Shown here piece after piece: positions 18,459-26,271 of a stretch of 64,000 nucleotides of DNA. The number at the start of each line of letters is the position of its first letter. Position 1 is the first letter of the stretch. Origin of the DNA: Spongiibacter tropicus DSM 19543. GTDB lineage: Bacteria > Pseudomonadota > Gammaproteobacteria > Pseudomonadales > Spongiibacteraceae. The notes under the pieces are model-generated. The model was not told where the DNA came from, did no database searches, and worked only from the letters and a program-made list of their open reading frames with translations. Position numbers and translations under genes: made by a program. Location of the stretch: positions 1,616,463 to 1,680,462 of the forward strand of contig NZ_ATUS01000001.1 of NCBI RefSeq assembly GCF_000420325.1, written 5' to 3'.

Positions 18459-19274
18459 TTGGCCAAAATCATTGTTGTGACCTCCGGCAAGGGCGGTGTG
18501 GGCAAGACCACTACCAGCGCTGCGATCAGCAGTGGGCTGGCATTGCGCGGCCACAAAACCGCTGTCATCGACTTCGACATTGGCCTGCGCAACCTCGATA
18601 TTGTGATGAACTGCGAACGTCGTGTGGTCTACGACTTCGTGAACGTCATCAATGGCGACGCCACGCTTCGTCAGGCACTGATCAAAGACAAGCGCGTTGA
18701 GAACCTCTACATTCTCCCCGCCTCGCAGACCCGCGACAAAGATGCGCTGACCGTGGAAGGTGTGGAGAAAGTCCTGAAAGACCTGGACGCCGACGGCTTT
18801 GAATTTATCATCTGCGACTCTCCCGCCGGGATTGAGCACGGCGCATTTATGGCACTGTATTTCGCCGATACAGCCATTGTCGTCGCCAACCCCGAAGTCA
18901 GCTCGGTGCGCGACTCGGACCGCATTCTGGGCATTCTGCAAAGCAAGTCGCGTCGCGCCGAAAACGGCGAGCGCGTGGAAGAATGCCTGTTGTTGACCCG
19001 CTACAACCCCGACCGCGTCGCCAAGGGTGAAATGCTGGCAGTGAGTGATGTGGAGGAGATTCTCGCCACCAAACTGCTGGGCGTCATCCCCGAATCGGAA
19101 ACTGTCCTGAAAGCGTCCAACCAGGGGGTGCCGGTAATTCACGACGCCCAAAGCCCTGCTGGGCAAGCTTACAGCGACGCGGTGGCTCGCCTGCTCGGTG
19201 AAGAAGTGGAACAGCGCTTTATTCACGCCGAACAGAAAGGCCTGTTCAAGCGCTTGTTCGGGAGGACCGCATGA
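18459..19274 (+). CDS. minD: Septum-site ATPase MinD (TTG start)
   Basis: Membrane-cycling ParA/MinD ATPase that carries MinC and is released by MinE. The 271-residue product starts [17 protein letters not shown] after the initiator, with the deviant Walker A box at 11-18, and ends in the amphipathic membrane-targeting helix [10 protein letters not shown]. Homology requires a start at the TTG at 18459, which has AAAGGGGA about 6 bases upstream. No ATG lies close by. It overlaps minE by 4 bases (ATGA). Confidence 0.96.
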   Translation: MAKIIVVTSGKGGVGKTTTSAAISSGLALRGHKTAVIDFDIGLRNLDIVMNCERRVVYDFVNVINGDATLRQALIKDKRVENLYILPASQTRDKDALTVEGVEKVLKDLDADGFEFIICDSPAGIEHGAFMALYFADTAIVVANPEVSSVRDSDRILGILQSKSRRAENGERVEECLLLTRYNPDRVAKGEMLAVSDVEEILATKLLGVIPESETVLKASNQGVPVIHDAQSPAGQAYSDAVARLLGEEVEQRFIHAEQKGLFKRLFGRTA

Positions 19275-19522
19275 GCATCCTGGACTTCTTTCGCAGCAGT
19301 AAAAAAGAAAGCGCGGCGGTCGCCAAAGAGCGTCTGCAAATTATCGTTGCCCACGAGCGCAATCAGCGAAACCAGCCCGATTACCTGCCCAAACTGCAGC
19401 AGGAATTGCTGGAGGTGATTCGCAAATACGTGGAGGTGAATCAGGATCAGGTGGAAGTGGCGTTGGACAACAACGGCAACTGCTCCGTACTGGAACTGAA
19501 CATCACCCTGCCCGATCGCTGA
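19271..19522 (+). CDS. minE: Topological specificity factor MinE
   Basis: An 83-residue ring protein that stimulates MinD ATP hydrolysis and sets the pole-to-pole oscillation. It has the N-terminal membrane-binding segment [12 protein letters not shown], the MinD-contact helix around [11 protein letters not shown] and the dimer domain with [10 protein letters not shown]. It is translationally coupled to minD by an ATGA overlap. Confidence 0.96.
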   Translation: MSILDFFRSSKKESAAVAKERLQIIVAHERNQRNQPDYLPKLQQELLEVIRKYVEVNQDQVEVALDNNGNCSVLELNITLPDR

Positions 19523-19524
19523 GC

Positions 19525-19545
19525 GCGGCGCCCTCAGGGCGCCGC
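19525..19545. terminator. GC-rich hairpin between minE and the cytochrome gene
   Basis: A perfect 9-bp stem GCGGCGCCC with a 3-base loop (TCA) lies between two convergent genes and contains the stop region of the cytochrome gene. There is no T-run on either side, so it is not a classic intrinsic terminator. It may still act as a shared 3' end or transcript-stabilising stem. Confidence 0.45.
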
Positions 19546-19977
19546 TGAGAAATTCTGCAGGTAAGGGTTTGCCGGATTGCGCTGCACACGAATATAGTCG
19601 TGCTCCGTCATTGCATGGCAACGGTTGCAGCCTTCCAGAAGAGCATCGAAAGCCTTATCCGCACGCGGCAGGTCACCGGCATCCAGTCCCGCGATCAGTT
19701 TTTTAAGCAGCGGAGACAAGGTGCTGGTGGTCAGCCTGCCGACGGGGTAGTCGCTGTAGCTGTCGATCTGTCCCACTGCAGCAATCGCCCCGCCCAGTTC
19801 ATGGGCATAGAAATCGGCAAGCAGCGCGTTTTCAGCGTCCAGCGATAGCTGCAGCTTGTGAGCAAAACGCTGCATATCGCCCATCAAGCCCACCAGATGG
19901 GGCGACTCATCCGTCTCGGCCAGTGCAGCGCCAGCCAGCCAAAGACCGACAACCAGACCTATTGCGCGACGTTTCAT
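19534..19977 (-). CDS. Periplasmic cytochrome c-like protein with one CxxCH
   Basis: A 147-residue exported protein. A cleavable signal peptide (KRRAIGLVVGLWLAGAALA) precedes an all-helical domain, and the single haem site CNRCH lies near the C-terminus. A haem motif at the end of a four-helix domain is the layout of cytochrome c'/c-II proteins, though the overall match is weak. It probably carries electrons or binds a gas in the periplasm. Its 3' end is in a hairpin shared with minE. Confidence 0.75.
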   Translation of the reverse strand: MKRRAIGLVVGLWLAGAALAETDESPHLVGLMGDMQRFAHKLQLSLDAENALLADFYAHELGGAIAAVGQIDSYSDYPVGRLTTSTLSPLLKKLIAGLDAGDLPRADKAFDALLEGCNRCHAMTEHDYIRVQRNPANPYLQNFSAAP

Positions 19978-20031
19978 ACTTAGTACCCTTGTTGCGATTG
20001 AGTCTCATTGTAGTTCAGCAATCGCCGGTGC

Positions 20032-21102
20032 TCACTGCGACATATCGTCGCGCGCCGCGCCGTCGGGCAGCATACCCATCTGCCGCGCACGCTGCTCCCA
20101 GCGCTGGCGGGCAAACAACTGAAGATCCTCGACTTCATCCGTTTCGTCGGTAATTTCCATACCCAACAGGGTTTCCAGCACGTCCTCGGTAGTCACCACA
20201 CCGTGGACTTCGCCGTATTCACCGACAGCAATCGCAATCTGCCCGCCGGGCACCAATACCTTTTTGATCAGGCCACGCAGCGGCAGTATTTCCGGCACGG
20301 CCAGCAGCGGCCGCTGCAAGGCGTCGACCTTGGTGCCCGGCTGGTCGATGGCGGCCCTCAGCAACTCGTCTTTGCGCACAAAGGCATAGATATTATCGGG
20401 CTGATCCCGGTAGATGGGGATTCGCGAATAGGGCAACTGCTGGTGCTGTGCCAAAACCTCTTCCACCGTCAGCTCGCCATTCAGGCAGAATATCACCGTG
20501 CGCGGACTCATAATGTCGCGCACCTTCATATCGCCAAAGTGCAACAAGCTGCGCACCACCTGTGCTTCGCGCATAGAGAACACACCCTCGGCAGCGCCCA
20601 GCTCTGCCAGTGCGGCAAATTCCTCGCGACTGACTGAGCCCTCGTCCGCGCGCCGACTGAACAGTTTTGTGATCCACTGACTCAGCCACACCAGTGGCGC
20701 CATTAAACGCTGCACCACCGATAGAATCGCCGCACACGGTGCGGCCAGACGACGCCAGTGAAGCGCTCCCAAGGTTTTGGGGATGATTTCGGAGATAACC
20801 AGAATCAGCAGGGTCAGCACCGCCGAGATAATACCGAAGTAGAGTTCGCCAAACAGCTTGGTCGCCTGAGCCCCGGCACCGGCAGCGCCGACGGTATGAG
20901 CAATGGTGTTCAGGCTGAGAATGGATGCCAGCGGTTTATCAATATCTTCCTTGCACTGTTTCCACCACTGGCCATTGCGACGCCCGGCCGCGATTTCGCT
21001 GGCGATGTAGGAAGCGTTGACACTCAGCAGCACCGCCTCCAGCAAAGAGCAGAGAAACGATGCGCCAAGCGCGACGGAGATGTACAACAGCAACAGTGCC
21101 AT
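20032..21102 (-). CDS. CNNM/CorC-type membrane protein with DUF21 and CBS pair
   Basis: A 356-residue protein with three to four N-terminal membrane helices forming the DUF21 (CNNM transporter) domain, including the conserved SEIIPKTLG, then a Bateman pair of CBS domains (about 190-320) with RDIMSPRTVIF and YSRIPIYRDQPDNI. It lacks the C-terminal CorC/HlyC domain of the longer relatives. The family exports or senses Mg2+ and other divalent ions; CBS domains usually bind ATP/Mg. The ion here is not proven. Confidence 0.87.
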   Translation of the reverse strand: MALLLLYISVALGASFLCSLLEAVLLSVNASYIASEIAAGRRNGQWWKQCKEDIDKPLASILSLNTIAHTVGAAGAGAQATKLFGELYFGIISAVLTLLILVISEIIPKTLGALHWRRLAAPCAAILSVVQRLMAPLVWLSQWITKLFSRRADEGSVSREEFAALAELGAAEGVFSMREAQVVRSLLHFGDMKVRDIMSPRTVIFCLNGELTVEEVLAQHQQLPYSRIPIYRDQPDNIYAFVRKDELLRAAIDQPGTKVDALQRPLLAVPEILPLRGLIKKVLVPGGQIAIAVGEYGEVHGVVTTEDVLETLLGMEITDETDEVEDLQLFARQRWEQRARQMGMLPDGAARDDMSQ

Positions 21103-21176
21103 AGTGAACGTATCCAGTACCCGAAACAGGCATCACTTTGGCACAGGGCGGCACTCGCTTAAAGCGTCGCTAACGA

Positions 21177-23690
21177 TTAGAACCGCCAAGCGACTTCCAG
21201 CCCCGCATTCCGCGGGTCGCCCTGAACATAGGTCCCTGCGCCGAGCAGTGCCGACACCGCAAACCCACTGCGGTAATACACTTCATCGGTCAGGTTTTCT
21301 ACGTACGCCGTCACGCTCAGATTTTCAGCAGGCGTCCAGTTCAAGCGAAAATCCCACAACCACAGTTCGTCGATATAGGCGTTGCTGTATTCCACCGCCT
21401 TGTAATCAATACCGGTGAATAACTCACTGCGATAACGCGCCGACAGGCGTGGCACAAAAATCCCCAGATCCGTCAGCCAGTGGTAGCTCACGGAAATGCC
21501 GCCACTATGCTCTGGCACCAGGGCAAAATCTTCCGCGCTGCGGTCCACCACCTGCTCGCCTTGCAGGGGAATCACTATCGGAGTGAGGAATTCATCATAG
21601 CCCGCATCGGTATAGGAATAATTGGCCTGCACAAACCAGTTATCCATCACCAGCGTGGTCTCGAACTCCGCGCCCTGGACCGTGGCCTGACCGGCGTTAG
21701 AGAGGTACAGGAACAGGTCGCTGATGGCATCGCCCTGTTCGGCGACACGAACCTGTATGTTCTCGTAATCCATGTAATACAGCGCCGCATTGAAACGGAG
21801 CTGGGAGTCGAGCGCATCGAGCTTCACCCCCACTTCAAAGTTGGTCACTTCTTCGGGATCGAAGGGCACCAGCTCATCCCCCTTCGGCTCAAACCCACCC
21901 GCTTTGAAGCCCTGGCTGTAAGTAAAGTAGGCCATAAAACTGTCCACGCCCAGATCGCTGTGCCAACGCTCGGGCGCAATAAACGACAGGGTTGCCGACG
22001 GCGTAAAGTTATTCCATTGCTCTTCAGCACTGTCGGCGTTGTCACGCATGATCAGCGGTAAATCCGGCGTGTTTTCGCCCAGCGCATTGAACTGCGCCAG
22101 AGTGATAGGAGAATAAATGCCCGCCGCGTCGATATACAGAGCGCCAATGCGGCTGCCGTATTCCTGAAAGTCGACATCGAAGACGGTCAGGTCACGACGT
22201 CGTTCTTCAACCGTATAGCGACCGCCCAGAGTAAACTGCAGGTACTCGGTAATATCGTAGGTCGCCTGAGCGAAGGCCGCCCAACTGCTGTTCTCGAGAT
22301 CGCTGCGCGTGGCCAGAAAGGTGGCCAGAGGAATCACAGCAACGTCATCCAGCAGGCCACACACCACGGCTAGCCCGACAGCATCACAGGCCGTGGAGGG
22401 ACGAATACCCGCCAGCCCCTTTTTGCCAACCAACTGGGAAAAGTTGTTGTTGTCGATTTCCTCTATCGAGGCAAACAGGCCAAAGGTGTATTGCAGGCGA
22501 CTGTCGAAGGCCTGACCACTGAGCTGCAGCTCCTGGCTGAACTGCCAGCGTTTCTCGTCGGGCGCCGATTTTCCATCGGCGGCAAGCGTGCGGTTAAGGG
22601 CCTCGGTACCGCTGTCTAATATGGGAATCGAGGTGCCGTCCTGATCGTCGTTACGGGCAATGCCGTCCTGCCAGCTGGCGGCGGAAATACTCTTCAGCGC
22701 CAGCTGCTCGTTCAGTTCCCAGTCCAGCGTCAGCGCCGCCATGCGGCTTTCCATGGTGATTTCAGAATGCGCAGTGGTCACATCCAGCTTGCGGTCTTTC
22801 GCCAGCCGCTCACTTTTTTCACAGGCGTCACGAAACTCCGGCTGACCGGGATACCGCAGCGTTGCAATATTCGCCTCGGGGTTCTGGAACAGGCAGGACA
22901 TCCCCGAGCTCAGTTCCTGCTGCCGACTCCAATACAGAAACACATCGCTGCTCACCGTATCCGTCAGCTGAGTCTGCCAGCGCGCAGAAAACGCCAGACG
23001 GTCTTCGTCGCCGAACATGGCGCCATCCGAATTTTCAAAGTAGCCGTCGAGGCGGGTACTGTTGATGGCAACACGCACGCCGGAGCGCCCTTCCACCAGC
23101 GGAATATTCCCTGCCAGCTTGGCATCCCGCCGCCCATATTGGCCCACGCGCACATCCAGGCTGCCACTCACCTCGGAGAAATCCGCATTTTTCGTATTGA
23201 CCAGAATTGCCCCGCCGGTGTTGTTTTTCCCGAACAGGGTTCCCTGCGGCCCTCGCAGTACTTGAATGCTCTGGGTGTCGACGGTATCGAGCAACTGGGT
23301 GTCCTGACGGGCAATAAAAATGCCGTTGAGATATACCCCAACGCCAGGATCGAGCACCGACGTGGCCTCGCGCTGACCGATCCCGCGAATGAAGATCGCC
23401 GGCGTTTTCGAGCCACTCTCGCCAAACTGCAGGCTGGGAACGGCACCCTGAAGATCAGTGATCGCGGCGATCCCCGCCTCTGCCAGACTGTCGGCGCTCA
23501 TCGCTGTCACCGCGACCGGCGTCTCCTGCAGCTTTTCTTCGCGACGCCGGGCCGTTACATAAACCTCTTCGACAATTTGCAGTGACTGACCTCGGCCGGA
23601 CTGAGCCGCTGCATCGGCGCCCGGCTGCGCGTGAACCCCGACCGCCGCACTCGCGGCAGCCATCACTAGCGGGAAGGCTATCTTCTTCAC
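21177..23690 (-). CDS. TonB-dependent outer-membrane receptor (end of the CYP51 operon)
   Basis: An 837-residue ligand-gated porin. It has a signal peptide (KKIAFPLVMAAASAAVGVHA), a plug domain beginning EEVYVTARRREEKLQETPVA, FIRGIGQREAT and RGPQGTLFGKN, and a 22-strand barrel ending in Trp-Arg-Phe, the outer-membrane insertion signal. I use the GTG at 23690 because GGGAGAGAAG lies just upstream and the signal peptide starts there; an earlier in-frame start at 23768 is inside the next gene. It closes the operon with CYP51-ferredoxin and the CPI1-like gene. It may import the sterol-like substrate, although siderophore receptors look the same at this level. Confidence 0.9.
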   Translation of the reverse strand: MKKIAFPLVMAAASAAVGVHAQPGADAAAQSGRGQSLQIVEEVYVTARRREEKLQETPVAVTAMSADSLAEAGIAAITDLQGAVPSLQFGESGSKTPAIFIRGIGQREATSVLDPGVGVYLNGIFIARQDTQLLDTVDTQSIQVLRGPQGTLFGKNNTGGAILVNTKNADFSEVSGSLDVRVGQYGRRDAKLAGNIPLVEGRSGVRVAINSTRLDGYFENSDGAMFGDEDRLAFSARWQTQLTDTVSSDVFLYWSRQQELSSGMSCLFQNPEANIATLRYPGQPEFRDACEKSERLAKDRKLDVTTAHSEITMESRMAALTLDWELNEQLALKSISAASWQDGIARNDDQDGTSIPILDSGTEALNRTLAADGKSAPDEKRWQFSQELQLSGQAFDSRLQYTFGLFASIEEIDNNNFSQLVGKKGLAGIRPSTACDAVGLAVVCGLLDDVAVIPLATFLATRSDLENSSWAAFAQATYDITEYLQFTLGGRYTVEERRRDLTVFDVDFQEYGSRIGALYIDAAGIYSPITLAQFNALGENTPDLPLIMRDNADSAEEQWNNFTPSATLSFIAPERWHSDLGVDSFMAYFTYSQGFKAGGFEPKGDELVPFDPEEVTNFEVGVKLDALDSQLRFNAALYYMDYENIQVRVAEQGDAISDLFLYLSNAGQATVQGAEFETTLVMDNWFVQANYSYTDAGYDEFLTPIVIPLQGEQVVDRSAEDFALVPEHSGGISVSYHWLTDLGIFVPRLSARYRSELFTGIDYKAVEYSNAYIDELWLWDFRLNWTPAENLSVTAYVENLTDEVYYRSGFAVSALLGAGTYVQGDPRNAGLEVAWRF

Positions 23691-23749
23691 GGTCTTCTCT
23701 CCCTGTCTTTTATTATTAAAATCCGGCCCACGAATGGCCGTACTGCCGC

Positions 23750-24541
23750 TTACAACTGGCCCACCCAATGCGCGGCAATATCGAGCAAGTAGAAAGTCAG
23801 CATGCTGGCACTGAGGCCACCTGCCACCACTTGAAGCAAGGTCCAGCGTCGTTCGCGCTGTTCGTCAATAAAGTAGTAAATCGGGAAGCTGGCGATGAAA
23901 TAGGTCGCGTAAATGACCGAGCCATACGCCAACATGCGGGGAATATCTTTGTAGTAAAAACTGCTCGCCATCATCGGGTTCGCCATCGCCTTGGTTTCCA
24001 TCCAGGCCCAGAAGTAACCGACCGCGAAAATCACCACCGGGAACAGCAGAGCCATGCCCGGCACACCGCTGGTACGAATGCGGCGCAGCACAATGTTGGC
24101 GGTCGCGTGATAGGTGATGAAATAGGCGTGGGTATAGAAGTACATAATCAGCGGCACAGGCTGTTCGCCGCTGCCCACCATGGCGGAGTCCAGATTGGTG
24201 GTGGCGTTGGGATAGTTGTAGACCATGCCCAGCACGTCAAAAAAGTATTCGGAGCCGAAATAATTCCCGAAGAAACCAAACACCACCATGTACAGATTGG
24301 CTTTGAGCCAGTAGCTGTCGCGCCAGTCGCACTGCTCGTAACGACGCGCCACCAGCATCGGCACCAGAATCGCGGGCAGCGCCGTGAGTATGCCGTGCCA
24401 CAGTAATGCAGCGTCACCGAAACTCTTGTCCCAGCCGGTGAACATCATCATCGCCATGGAGGCCATCCACAACGGCGAGTAAATCAGAAACCATTTTTCT
24501 ACCCAGGCTTTATCCGGGTTAGGCGAAAACCAACGCGACAT
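23750..24541 (-). CDS. Cycloeucalenol cycloisomerase (CPI1)-like membrane protein
   Basis: Plant CPI1 (EC 5.5.1.9) opens the 9beta,19-cyclopropane ring of cycloeucalenol to give obtusifoliol. This 263-residue protein has about seven membrane helices and block matches to the plant enzyme as I recall it: NPDKAWVEKWFLIYSPLW near the start, YWLKANLYMVVFGFFGNYF then YFFDVLG, TYHATANIVLRRIR, and YATYFIASFPIYYFIDE. Length and helix layout also fit. The ATG at 24541 has AAGGGGA and an ATAACAATAA leader. It sits between an NTF2-fold gene and the receptor in an operon led by CYP51-ferredoxin, the enzyme that follows CPI1 in plants. Activity in bacteria is inferred. Confidence 0.8.
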   Translation of the reverse strand: MSRWFSPNPDKAWVEKWFLIYSPLWMASMAMMMFTGWDKSFGDAALLWHGILTALPAILVPMLVARRYEQCDWRDSYWLKANLYMVVFGFFGNYFGSEYFFDVLGMVYNYPNATTNLDSAMVGSGEQPVPLIMYFYTHAYFITYHATANIVLRRIRTSGVPGMALLFPVVIFAVGYFWAWMETKAMANPMMASSFYYKDIPRMLAYGSVIYATYFIASFPIYYFIDEQRERRWTLLQVVAGGLSASMLTFYLLDIAAHWVGQL

Positions 24542-24561
24542 AGCGTTCCCCTTACTGTGTT

Positions 24562-24571
24562 TTATTGTTAT
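24562..24571 (-). promoter_or_regulatory. ATAACAATAA leader element of the CPI1-like gene
   Basis: On the minus strand ATAACAATAA lies 20 bases before the start codon, upstream of the AAGGGGA ribosome site. The same ten bases precede the starts of the genes at 31346-32830 and 47092-47541. It probably keeps the ribosome site unstructured or acts as an A-rich enhancer. Confidence 0.4.
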
Positions 24572-24599
24572 GTGTTTTGGGTCGTTGGATGGGGCCGCT

Positions 24600-25244
24600 T
24601 TAGCGACCCGTCAACGCAATCTTTACCAGCGCCGCCGTATTGCGGATTTTCTGCAGTCGACCGGGTTCCTCGTGCAGTTTGTAATGACCCGGCAGCAGCA
24701 CACCCTTGGCTTGTTTGTGGATCTTTTCCTTTACAACAGGCTCCAGTACTCCGGCACCTGCCAACTCAAAGAACAGCGCCTTGGCATTGCCCAGATCGAA
24801 GAAGTCCCGCTGCCAGGACCACTGAAAATTGCCCGCATACTCAAACCAGGAGCCGCCAATACCGGCAATTTCCATACGGCTGCCATCCGCGCGCGTGGCG
24901 GTGACCGGCGCAAGCTGTTTCCAGAAGCCGATTACTGTGCCGCGTTTTTCGTCGATGATGATGTCGTGATAGGGGTACTCCCAATCTTCAAAGCCTTTCA
25001 TCTGATAGCCCAATGCCACATCGCAAATTTCCTTGCGACCATTGGCGACAAACTGCTCATTGGGACCGATATTCCAGCCGTATACCGCATCCTCGGTGTA
25101 CATCGGACCGAGATGGGTGGTCCAGTCACCGGCCTTTTCGGCGTCAATATTCGCCTTCAGCCAGCGCTCCATCATTTCTTCCAGCTCTTCACGCGGGTAG
25201 GCTTTGTTGGGGGGCGTAATCGATGCAACGCGTTTATCAGACAT
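24600..25244 (-). CDS. NTF2/SnoaL-fold protein
   Basis: A 214-residue protein whose first 140 residues fit the SnoaL/nuclear-transport-factor-2 cone fold, with WLKANIDAEKAGDWTTHLGPMYTEDAVYGW at the start (written here only in part: LKANIDAEKAGDW). A 60-residue C-terminal helix region is extra. The fold includes ketosteroid isomerases, dehydratases and polyketide cyclases. The ribosome site GAGGA and an A-rich leader with AACAATAA precede the ATG, and the start overlaps the SDR stop by 8 bases. In this operon a role on a sterol-like ligand is plausible, but no catalytic residues were identified. Confidence 0.75.
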   Translation of the reverse strand: MSDKRVASITPPNKAYPREELEEMMERWLKANIDAEKAGDWTTHLGPMYTEDAVYGWNIGPNEQFVANGRKEICDVALGYQMKGFEDWEYPYHDIIIDEKRGTVIGFWKQLAPVTATRADGSRMEIAGIGGSWFEYAGNFQWSWQRDFFDLGNAKALFFELAGAGVLEPVVKEKIHKQAKGVLLPGHYKLHEEPGRLQKIRNTAALVKIALTGR

Positions 25245-26268
25245 GGTGAGTCCTCTTATTGTGATTATTGTTCACAGGGGTAAGGTGCCCGCACTGCTCT
25301 AGCCAACACAGAGTGTCGTGCACGGTGTCGGCAGCCGGACGGTATTCAAACGCCAGCGCATCACGCAGACGCTGGCTGCGCGACGGCGGGAAATGGCAGA
25401 CGATTCGCGCCGCCTCGCGGGAGAGTGGAAAGTCCACCGTGATGACATGACGGCAGGCGTCGAGAAAGCGACCCGCGCTCATCAGCAACCAGGCCGGCAG
25501 TGGCAGGCGGCGTACCGGCCGCTGGCTTGCCAGCAAGTCGGCGAATGCCCGCCACGGCAGAAAATGTCCCGCCACCAGATAGCGCTCGTTGCAGGGATTG
25601 CCATTCATCGGTTTTTCCAGCAACAGGCGGTGCACATCGGCAAGATCGCGGGCATCGACAAACTGCATCCCCGAGCGGGTTTGCGGGACAAAGCTGTTAC
25701 AGAACGTACACAGCGCCGCATTGCTCTCGGACAACTTCGGGTCGTGAGGGCCAAATACCGCCGACGGGTAGCTGATAATGATGGGCGCTCCCTGACACTG
25801 CCAATCTCTGACGCGCTCCTCGCAGGCGCGCTTGGCCACGCTATAGGGCTCCCCACCGGGGTTCAGCTCCCCATCTTCACGCAGATACTGGGCCTTGGGG
25901 TGCATCAGTACCGCGGCGCTGGAGACATAGAGGATGCGCGGAATGCCCATCTTCCAGGCTTCACCGACAATGTTTTCCACCCCCGCGAGATTGCTTCGCA
26001 AGGTTTGCTCCGCCTCCGCCCGCTTGAGGTTAACGGCTGCCGCCGCGTGGACAACGGCATCACAGCCCTGCAGTGCACGGCGGGCCAATGCGCGGTCGCT
26101 CATATCGCCTTCAAACCACTCGCTCACTGCAATGTCCTGCGACGCACACCAGCGCTCGGCACGCTGCCGGTCTCGAACCAACAGCCGCAGACGATGCCCG
26201 GCGCGGTACAGCGCCGCAGCGGTATGCGCCCCGACCAGTCCCGTCGCTCCGCTTACCAGCACGTCCAT
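25237..26268 (-). CDS. Extended SDR, 3beta-HSD/epimerase-like
   Basis: A 343-residue NAD(P)-dependent enzyme of the atypical/extended SDR group. GATGLVGA (7-14) binds the cofactor, and S116/S117 with Y142-x3-K146 (PYSVAK) are the catalytic set. The layout with a long C-terminal substrate domain is that of 3beta-hydroxysteroid dehydrogenases, sterol 4alpha-carboxylate 3-dehydrogenases (NSDHL/ERG26, bacterial SdmB) and dihydroflavonol reductases. It lies 3 bases after the CYP51-ferredoxin stop, so coupling is tight. Oxidation of a 3beta-hydroxyl on the same sterol is the natural guess, unproven. Confidence 0.83.
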   Translation of the reverse strand: MDVLVSGATGLVGAHTAAALYRAGHRLRLLVRDRQRAERWCASQDIAVSEWFEGDMSDRALARRALQGCDAVVHAAAAVNLKRAEAEQTLRSNLAGVENIVGEAWKMGIPRILYVSSAAVLMHPKAQYLREDGELNPGGEPYSVAKRACEERVRDWQCQGAPIIISYPSAVFGPHDPKLSESNAALCTFCNSFVPQTRSGMQFVDARDLADVHRLLLEKPMNGNPCNERYLVAGHFLPWRAFADLLASQRPVRRLPLPAWLLMSAGRFLDACRHVITVDFPLSREAARIVCHFPPSRSQRLRDALAFEYRPAADTVHDTLCWLEQCGHLTPVNNNHNKRTHHV

Positions 26269-26271
26269 CGC

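Noticed and set aside
19525-19545. Bidirectional intrinsic terminator for minE and the cytochrome gene
   Set aside because: The stem is perfect but no T-run follows on either strand; listed only as a low-confidence hairpin.
22767-23585. A 272-codon plus-strand frame opposite the TonB receptor plug
   Set aside because: Mirror frame of a plug domain with conserved residues on the minus strand.
24600-25244. Calling the NTF2-fold protein a ketosteroid isomerase
   Set aside because: The Tyr/Asp catalytic set of ketosteroid isomerase could not be located by eye, and the C-terminal extension differs. Only the fold is claimed.
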